Source: a virus. From it: a DNA stretch of 24,352 bases. The stretch is from positions 1-24,352 of the IMG/VR virus record IMGVR_UViG_3300009702_000082; one strand, given 5' to 3'. Under the pieces are notes generated by a model. It saw only the letters and a program-made list of their open reading frames with translations, was not told the origin of the DNA and made no database searches. Shown here in pieces: positions 20,751 through 24,352 of the stretch. Within the stretch, counting starts at the first letter, position 1; each line of letters opens with the position of its first letter. Both the position numbers and the translations under genes were made by a program.

Positions 20751-21138
20751 CGATCCGCCGACGCGCGCGCTCGAGCTCGAGGGCGCGCCCGGGTTCTGGG
20801 TCGCGTCCGGCACGTTTCGGTGGCTCGATGCGCAAGCCGACCTTGCGGCGGTTCGCGCGCGCCGCATCGCCGCCCTCGAGGGCCAGATAGACGCGCTCCG
20901 CGCGCAAGCGCTTGTGCTCACCCGGACCACGGACCGCGCCCAAGCGCGCGTGGACGAGCTCGAGAAGCGGCTCGCCGACTCCCGCGAGGCGGAGCGCGCC
21001 GCGCTCGAGCTCGTGGTGTCGAGCGCCGGTGGTGACGGCTGGCGACTCGTCCTGTCGTTCGCGGCCGGTGCGGCCGCGGTCGCGCTCGCCGTCCTCGCGA
21101 TCGCGCCCAGTACACCGGGGGTTGTCACGGTGCACTGA
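20506..21138 (+). CDS. Coiled-coil protein with C-terminal membrane helix
   Basis: The frame starts at ATG 20506 inside the previous gene, with GGAAGG upstream; an alternative is GTG 20656. Codon pattern becomes coding-like only from about 20640, where an export-signal-like stretch (GWVALVVIASSPRTSSA) begins. Then a Pro-rich part (DRPPPDDPPT), a coiled coil (ALEGQIDALRAQALV and RVDELEKRLADSREAER) and a C-terminal membrane helix (WRLVLSFAAGAAAVALAVL). This layout resembles a spanin partner or a one-piece spanin (u-spanin), but there is no lipobox cysteine and no cysteine at all. May be joined to the previous frame by a +1 shift or sequencing error. Confidence 0.5.
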   Translation: MRPSARGSRPSSLAISPRRRRTKSGPPSSPRARAPYSGRRPGSAIGWVALVVIASSPRTSSAADESPTDSRPSAAPDRPPPDDPPTRALELEGAPGFWVASGTFRWLDAQADLAAVRARRIAALEGQIDALRAQALVLTRTTDRAQARVDELEKRLADSREAERAALELVVSSAGGDGWRLVLSFAAGAAAVALAVLAIAPSTPGVVTVH

Positions 21139-21149
21139 CCGGGTGTACC
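21109..21149 (+). promoter_or_regulatory. Three operator half-sites at the RHH promoter
   Basis: AGTACACC (21109-21116), GGTGCACT (21129-21136) and GGTGTACC (21142-21149). The second and third form an imperfect inverted pair with a 5-base gap; the first and second form one with a 12-base gap. They flank and overlap the -35 (TTGTCA) and -10 (TACCGT) boxes of the ribbon-helix-helix gene. Confidence 0.5.
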
Positions 21150-21151
21150 GT
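21122..21151 (+). promoter_or_regulatory. Candidate leaderless promoter of RHH gene
   Basis: TTGTCA (21122-21127), 18 bases, TACCGT (21146-21151), 6 bases, GTG 21158. No Shine-Dalgarno. Overlaps the operator half-sites. Confidence 0.55.
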
Positions 21152-21157
21152 TGCGAC

Positions 21158-21367
21158 GTGGCACGAAAGTACGCCCCCAAAACAGCGAAGTTTCTTCCTG
21201 AGACCGTGGCGGCGCTCGAGCGGCTCGCCGCCGCCGACGCGAGCGGCAAAACGACCGCCGGCGGATTGATCCGCGAGGCCGTCCAGCTTTTGCTCGAGGC
21301 GCGGACCCGCGAGCTCCGCAAGCTCGGGATGCCGCCTGGCGAGATCAAGGTCGCATGCGGAGGGTAG
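21158..21367 (+). CDS. Ribbon-helix-helix-like DNA-binding protein
   Basis: GTG 21158 starts right after a promoter with operator half-sites. The 69-residue protein has the CopG/Arc-like order: a basic strand (KYAPKTAKFL), helix 1 (PETVAALERLAAA), a short turn (DASGKTTAGG), and helix 2 (GLIREAVQLLLEAR), as in many RHH proteins where SxSELIREAIREYL follows. RHH dimers bind short inverted repeats as repressors. The half-sites over its own promoter and at 21966 and 24058 make an autoregulated repressor of this module a good hypothesis. A non-repressor RHH, such as an antitoxin, cannot be excluded; no toxin gene is adjacent. Confidence 0.65.
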   Translation: MARKYAPKTAKFLPETVAALERLAAADASGKTTAGGLIREAVQLLLEARTRELRKLGMPPGEIKVACGG

Positions 21368-21371
21368 CGCC

Positions 21372-21932
21372 ATGGCGGGCGTCCAAAGCAAGTTCGAGCT
21401 CCGGGCGCCGCCGCCCGCGAAGGAAACCGCGATCCAGCGGTGGATCCTCCGGGCCCTTGCGTTCGACCGCCGGATCGTAGTCCTCGACCTCAGCGGCGTA
21501 GGGAACGGACCGCGAGGAATGACTAAATCTCAGCGGTCCAACCACCGCAACCGCCAGATCGCCCACCTCTATGAGGTCTCGCTCCGTCGGCTCGCGGCGG
21601 TTGACGGGCCGGCTATCCTGGTCTGGCGCCAGAACACCGGCGGCATGAAGGATCACCGGGGTCAGTTTGTCCGGTTCAATCTCCCCGGCACGCCGGACCT
21701 AGGCGGGATCCTCCGGACCTCGTGGGGCGCCTACCCGATCAGCGTCGAGGTGAAGCGCCCCACCGGCAAGCCGTCCAAGATCCAGATCGCCCGTGCGCTT
21801 TTGTTCAGTAGCATGGGCGAGATCACGCTCCTGGCCCATTCCTCGGAGGAGGCGGTGGAGCGGGTGGGGGCGATCCTCGCCGCCGCGTCCGAAGGGCGGG
21901 ACGCCCTGGCCCTCCTGACCGCCGCCGCGTGA
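21372..21932 (+). CDS. VRR-NUC domain nuclease
   Basis: ATG 21372 has GGAGGG seven bases upstream. The 186-residue protein shows the PD-(D/E)xK layout of VRR-NUC enzymes: an early KETAIQRWIL with candidate Glu18, RQNTGG, FVRFNLPGTPDLGG with Asp109, ISVEVKRPTGKPSKIQ with Glu126 and Lys128, then Gln138. Proteins of this type are structure-specific nucleases; phage forms often act in DNA processing or as Holliday junction resolvases. It starts four bases after the RHH gene and is probably in the same transcript, ahead of the Rad52-like gene, so a recombination or genome-processing role is likely. Confidence 0.72.
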   Translation: MAGVQSKFELRAPPPAKETAIQRWILRALAFDRRIVVLDLSGVGNGPRGMTKSQRSNHRNRQIAHLYEVSLRRLAAVDGPAILVWRQNTGGMKDHRGQFVRFNLPGTPDLGGILRTSWGAYPISVEVKRPTGKPSKIQIARALLFSSMGEITLLAHSSEEAVERVGAILAAASEGRDALALLTAAA

Positions 21933-21959
21933 AAAAAGCCCAGCGCGGTCGAATCCGCC

Positions 21960-21987
21960 TAGACAGGTACACCTCCGGGTGTACCAT
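21960..21987 (+). promoter_or_regulatory. Candidate leaderless promoter with palindromic operator
   Basis: TAGACA (21960-21965), 16 bases, TACCAT (21982-21987), 6 bases, ATG 21994. The perfect inverted repeat at 21966-21985 occupies the whole spacer. Confidence 0.65.
21966..21985 (+). promoter_or_regulatory. Perfect inverted repeat (operator candidate)
   Basis: GGTACACC (21966-21973), TCCG, GGTGTACC (21978-21985): an exact 8-4-8 inverted repeat lying between -35 and -10 boxes, so a bound protein would block RNA polymerase. Related half-sites are at 24058-24077 and 21129-21149. Confidence 0.75.
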
Positions 21988-21993
21988 AAGCCT

Positions 21994-22359
21994 ATGGCAG
22001 GACGCTCAGCCCTGATTCACTACGCATCCTTCAACGCGATCCGCGCCGCCGTCGCAGAGCACACGCTCTTGAGATCCGGGGTAGGCGGCCGGACCCGCGG
22101 GTGTCTCGCCGATCGCCGGCCGGCCCTGACCTCGTGGCTCAGCGCCCTCGTCACATGCGAACGGTGCCGGGAAGCGATGGAACGCCAGACGGCGGCACAC
22201 CGAGCGGCGAGGTTGATCCGCGAACAATTCGAGGCGGATCGTCGCCACGGGCTCAAGCTCGATGCCCATTGGTCCGATGCTACGAGTGTGGAACGACGGA
22301 GGGCGTCGGAGCTCGGGCGCGCTGGCGCAAAGGCCCGGTGGGACCAGGGCGACGCATAA
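21994..22359 (+). CDS. Hypothetical protein (121 aa)
   Basis: ATG 21994 is chosen because it lies 6 bases after the -10 box; the open frame begins at 21979. A central TCERCREAMERQ and an upstream GCLADRRP give two or three cysteines that might hold a metal, but the full zinc-ribbon pattern is not clear. The second half is charged and helical (RAARLIREQFEADRRHGLKL), ending in SVERRRASELGRAGAKARW, a DNA-binding-like basic helix. The promoter carries the best operator palindrome in the window. It may be a regulatory protein; function unknown. Confidence 0.65.
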   Translation: MAGRSALIHYASFNAIRAAVAEHTLLRSGVGGRTRGCLADRRPALTSWLSALVTCERCREAMERQTAAHRAARLIREQFEADRRHGLKLDAHWSDATSVERRRASELGRAGAKARWDQGDA

Positions 22360-22399
22360 ACCAAACCGGCCGCAGGTGCGCGGTCAGGAGGGCGACAAA

Positions 22400-22798
22400 A
22401 TGACAGCAGCAACGATCGAATACGTGCGCGAAGAGCAGGCGGCTATCTGGGATCTGATCGCGAGCACGATCGAGGAGTACAGACTCACGGAGCGGTTTGG
22501 CGAGGGCCGGGCCGCACCGTGGGCAGTCTCGGTTTGGTTCGACCGCGGCCCGCGGGTCGTCAGTCTGACCGGCTATGGGCGCGGGTCGCTGTCATTGACC
22601 TGGCTCGAGCAGTCGATCGCCGCGAGTCCACACCGGGTGGTGCGCGCCCATCACGATCTCGCCGCTCCGCTCCTAGGCTATCTCCTCACCGCCTCGGAGG
22701 TGTTCCTCGACGGGGCCCCGCTCCTCGCCGACGGCGCGCTCGACGCTTGGGATGAGGCCGAGACCCTGGCGCAGACGGCCCAGGATGCGACGCTATGA
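22400..22798 (+). CDS. Hypothetical protein (132 aa)
   Basis: The frame is open from 22262, but ATG 22400 has a strong ribosome binding site (AGGAGGG). The protein has a helical start (ATIEYVREEQAAIWDLIAS) and WAVSVWFDRGPRVVSLTGYG, then SLTWLEQSIAASPHRVVRAHHD, an acidic C-terminus (ALDAWDEAETLAQTAQDATL). No known domain is recognised. Its last codon overlaps the next start in an ATGA arrangement, so it is translationally coupled to the Rad52-like gene and may act in the same pathway. Confidence 0.65.
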   Translation: MTAATIEYVREEQAAIWDLIASTIEEYRLTERFGEGRAAPWAVSVWFDRGPRVVSLTGYGRGSLSLTWLEQSIAASPHRVVRAHHDLAAPLLGYLLTASEVFLDGAPLLADGALDAWDEAETLAQTAQDATL

Positions 22799-24042
22799 CG
22801 CCCACGGATGAGGCGCGCGGCGCGATTTACGCGCTCCTGCGGGAGCCCTTTCCAGAGGAGGCGATCGAACGGACCTACACGGACGATCGCCAGGTCCGCG
22901 GTCCGGATGGACGCATGCGGACGGCCCGGGGAACCCGCAAGGGATACGACACCACGGGGATCAAGTATCAGGCGGTAGCTGATCGGCTCACCGAGGCATG
23001 CGGTCTCGGTGGATGGCGGACCGAGCCCGCCTACACGATGGAGACCCGCGAGACCGGTCGTGGATCCAAGCGCTGGCTCGTCTACGTCGATCTCGTGCTC
23101 ACGCTCGGATCGTGGGACGCCGGCGCATGGGTTCCGTGGGCGGAGGCCCGCTCGAGCGGCGGTCACGAGGGCGCTAGCCCCGGGGATGCCCGAAAGGGCG
23201 CGTTTACAAACGCGCTGAAAAAGGCGGCCGCCATGTTCGGATGCGGGCGGGAGGCTTACCTCGGGACGCTGGACGACGATCACGTCCCGGCGCCCCATGA
23301 GGAGGCGACCCGGCAGAACGGCGCCAGGGCGCCCCAGAGCCCGCGTGATGAACGCGGACGCCCGGACGCTGGCACGACAGCCCGCAACGCGGTGGGGCGA
23401 CGTGAGGCGGCCCTACGTCGCCTGTCGCAGCTCGCCGACTTCCACGGGGTCGAGGCGTGCCGTTCGGTCGAGGGCAAGCCCGGCCGAGACGCCAACGCGG
23501 AGGCGTGGGAAGCGTACGCACGCCGGGTGGAGGGCGAGCTAGGAACCCCGGAGCGGTTCTCGGAGGAGGACATAGATACGCCGTGGCCGGACGCTGGGGC
23601 ACGTCCGAGCTCGCCGGCGACGTCCGGAGCTCCGGCCGAGGCCGCTCGCGGTGACCCCGACCCCGCCGAGGTCGCGCGCGGTCTCACCGGCCCGCAGTCA
23701 ACGATCGCCCGGGTGGTCGAGGCCGCTCGCGAGCGCGACCGCCAGCGCGCCGAGCCCGAGCAGGGCGACCCCGGCGATCCTCTCGAAGGTATCCAGGGCG
23801 AGATCGACGCCCCGGGGACCGACGCCTACCGCCGGACCTACAGCGTCCGCGACTGGTGGGTCATGGCGCGCGAGATCGGGAAGGACGAGGCCGAGCGCAT
23901 TCTTCAGGAAAGCGCCGGGACGACCAACGTCACGCATGTGAATACCGACGGCCTACAGGCCGCGTGCCGCCGCATGGCGCTCGCGCTCGATGCCGACGCC
24001 GCGGCTCGTGGTCCCGAGCAGTCCGGCGACGTGCCGCTCTGA
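22795..24042 (+). CDS. Rad52-like single-strand annealing protein
   Basis: The first 170 residues match Rad52/22-type annealing proteins: IKYQAVADRLTEACGLGGWR, VYVDLVLTLGSW, then GDARKGAFTNALKKAA and FGCGREAYLG, the position where the family has GDAxKGAxTDAxKRA---LG-GR-LY. These proteins pair complementary single strands in phage recombination. The middle (170-330) is a polar, Pro/Ala/Asp-rich linker; a C-terminal helical part (YSVRDWWVMAREIGKDEAE) follows, and the end is GPEQSGDVPL, like SSB C-terminal tails (DDxPF). ATGA overlap with the preceding gene. Confidence 0.75.
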   Translation: MTPTDEARGAIYALLREPFPEEAIERTYTDDRQVRGPDGRMRTARGTRKGYDTTGIKYQAVADRLTEACGLGGWRTEPAYTMETRETGRGSKRWLVYVDLVLTLGSWDAGAWVPWAEARSSGGHEGASPGDARKGAFTNALKKAAAMFGCGREAYLGTLDDDHVPAPHEEATRQNGARAPQSPRDERGRPDAGTTARNAVGRREAALRRLSQLADFHGVEACRSVEGKPGRDANAEAWEAYARRVEGELGTPERFSEEDIDTPWPDAGARPSSPATSGAPAEAARGDPDPAEVARGLTGPQSTIARVVEAARERDRQRAEPEQGDPGDPLEGIQGEIDAPGTDAYRRTYSVRDWWVMAREIGKDEAERILQESAGTTNVTHVNTDGLQAACRRMALALDADAAARGPEQSGDVPL

Positions 24043-24051
24043 CGAATCCGC

Positions 24052-24079
24052 TAGACGGGGACACCGCGTGGTGTACCAT
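24052..24079 (+). promoter_or_regulatory. Candidate promoter with operator-like inverted repeat
   Basis: TAGACG (24052-24057), 16 bases, TACCAT (24074-24079), with GGGACACC (24058-24065), GCGT, GGTGTACC (24070-24077) filling the spacer: the same layout as 21960-21987 with one mismatch in the left half-site. Both promoters are also preceded by GAATCCGC. Unlike 21994, the next start is 38 bases away and has a leader. Confidence 0.6.
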
Positions 24080-24084
24080 ATGGT

Positions 24085-24110
24085 TGCGGGGGTGAGCCCC
24101 GCAGGAGGAG
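24085..24110 (+). promoter_or_regulatory. Leader hairpin joined to Shine-Dalgarno
   Basis: TGCGGGG (24085-24091) pairs with CCCCGCA (24097-24103) around a 5-base loop. It starts about where transcription would begin. AGGAGGAG (24103-24110) follows at once, so the hairpin abuts the ribosome binding site of GTG 24118. Confidence 0.55.
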
Positions 24111-24117
24111 AAAACAA

Positions 24118-24352
24118 GTGTTGGAATCCATCGGACCTATCGATCTCGGACAGAAGGTGATCATCCGGGCCAACTTCACCTATACCGGTCGCCTCATCGA
24201 GGTCTGGCCGACGTTTTTCGTTCTCAAGGACGCCGCCTGGATCCCGTCGTCCGGTCGGTGGGGTCATGCGCTCGCAACGGGCGAGCTGGACGAGGTCGAG
24301 CCCTTCCCCGACGGTCCGGTGATCGTCGCCCGCCCGACCTATGACGTCGCCC
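24118..24352 (+). CDS. LSm/SH3-like phage protein, cut by window end
   Basis: GTG 24118, SD AGGAGGAG, with 78 full codons visible and no stop before the edge. The sequence (KVIIRANFTYTGRLIEVW, FFVLKDAAWIPSSGRWGHAL, ELDEVEPFPDG) has the order of a small barrel found in many phages: YHTGRLVEV, VLEDAAWIADTGR, ELNEVEPYPDGVV. These have no well-defined biochemical role. The continuation would be expected to end within about 30 codons. Its promoter resembles that at 21960, so it is probably regulated with the right-hand module. Confidence 0.65.
   Translation, partial: MLESIGPIDLGQKVIIRANFTYTGRLIEVWPTFFVLKDAAWIPSSGRWGHALATGELDEVEPFPDGPVIVARPTYDVA

Overview
The window is a piece of a tailed double-stranded DNA phage genome, or a prophage or metagenomic viral contig. 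Base composition is GC-rich and every supported gene is on the + strand. The virus is long-tailed and probably non-contractile: it has a portal, a protease-scaffold, a decoration protein, an HK97-fold capsid protein, neck proteins, a tail tube, frameshifted tail-assembly chaperones, a tape measure and tail-tip proteins, and no sheath was seen. A peptidoglycan-type M15 peptidase and a lipobox protein point to a bacterial host. The many apparently leaderless genes suggest a high-GC host in which leaderless translation is common. Nothing in the sequence fixes the genus. No terminase, integrase, polymerase or tRNA is visible; the terminase presumably lies left of the window.

Layout. 1-1353: five small genes of unknown function with repeated gene junctions. 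1378-6229: head module (portal, a Cys-rich lipoprotein inserted as a moron, XkdF-like protease fused to a scaffold-like C-terminus, decoration protein, major capsid protein). 6275-8865: connector and neck proteins, plus a 28-residue membrane peptide. 8875-13310: small tail protein, tail tube, G/GT chaperones, tape measure. 13312-19523: tail tip and fibre proteins, including an 826-residue hub-like protein and a LamG protein with 13 repeats. 19524-21138: lysis cassette (M15 peptidase, holin-like protein, and two membrane/coiled-coil proteins in successively overlapping frames). 21158-24352: a ribbon-helix-helix protein, a VRR-NUC nuclease, a Rad52-like annealing protein and unknown genes, the last cut by the window edge.

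Two translation strategies are mixed. Some genes have strong Shine-Dalgarno sequences (4834, 5243, 8875, 9251, 22400, 24118). Many others have none; instead a TTGACG-like box, 16-18 bases, and a TAnnnT or nAnnnT box end 6-7 bases before the start codon, which is the arrangement of leaderless promoters. Three promoters in the right-hand module carry an inverted repeat with half-sites GGTACACC/GGTGTACC between or over the -35 and -10 boxes. One of these drives the small ribbon-helix-helix gene at 21158, so an autoregulated repressor controlling that module is a reasonable hypothesis.

All gene-free gaps are shorter than 200 bases. The largest are 7478-7650, 3268-3438 and 16716-16878.
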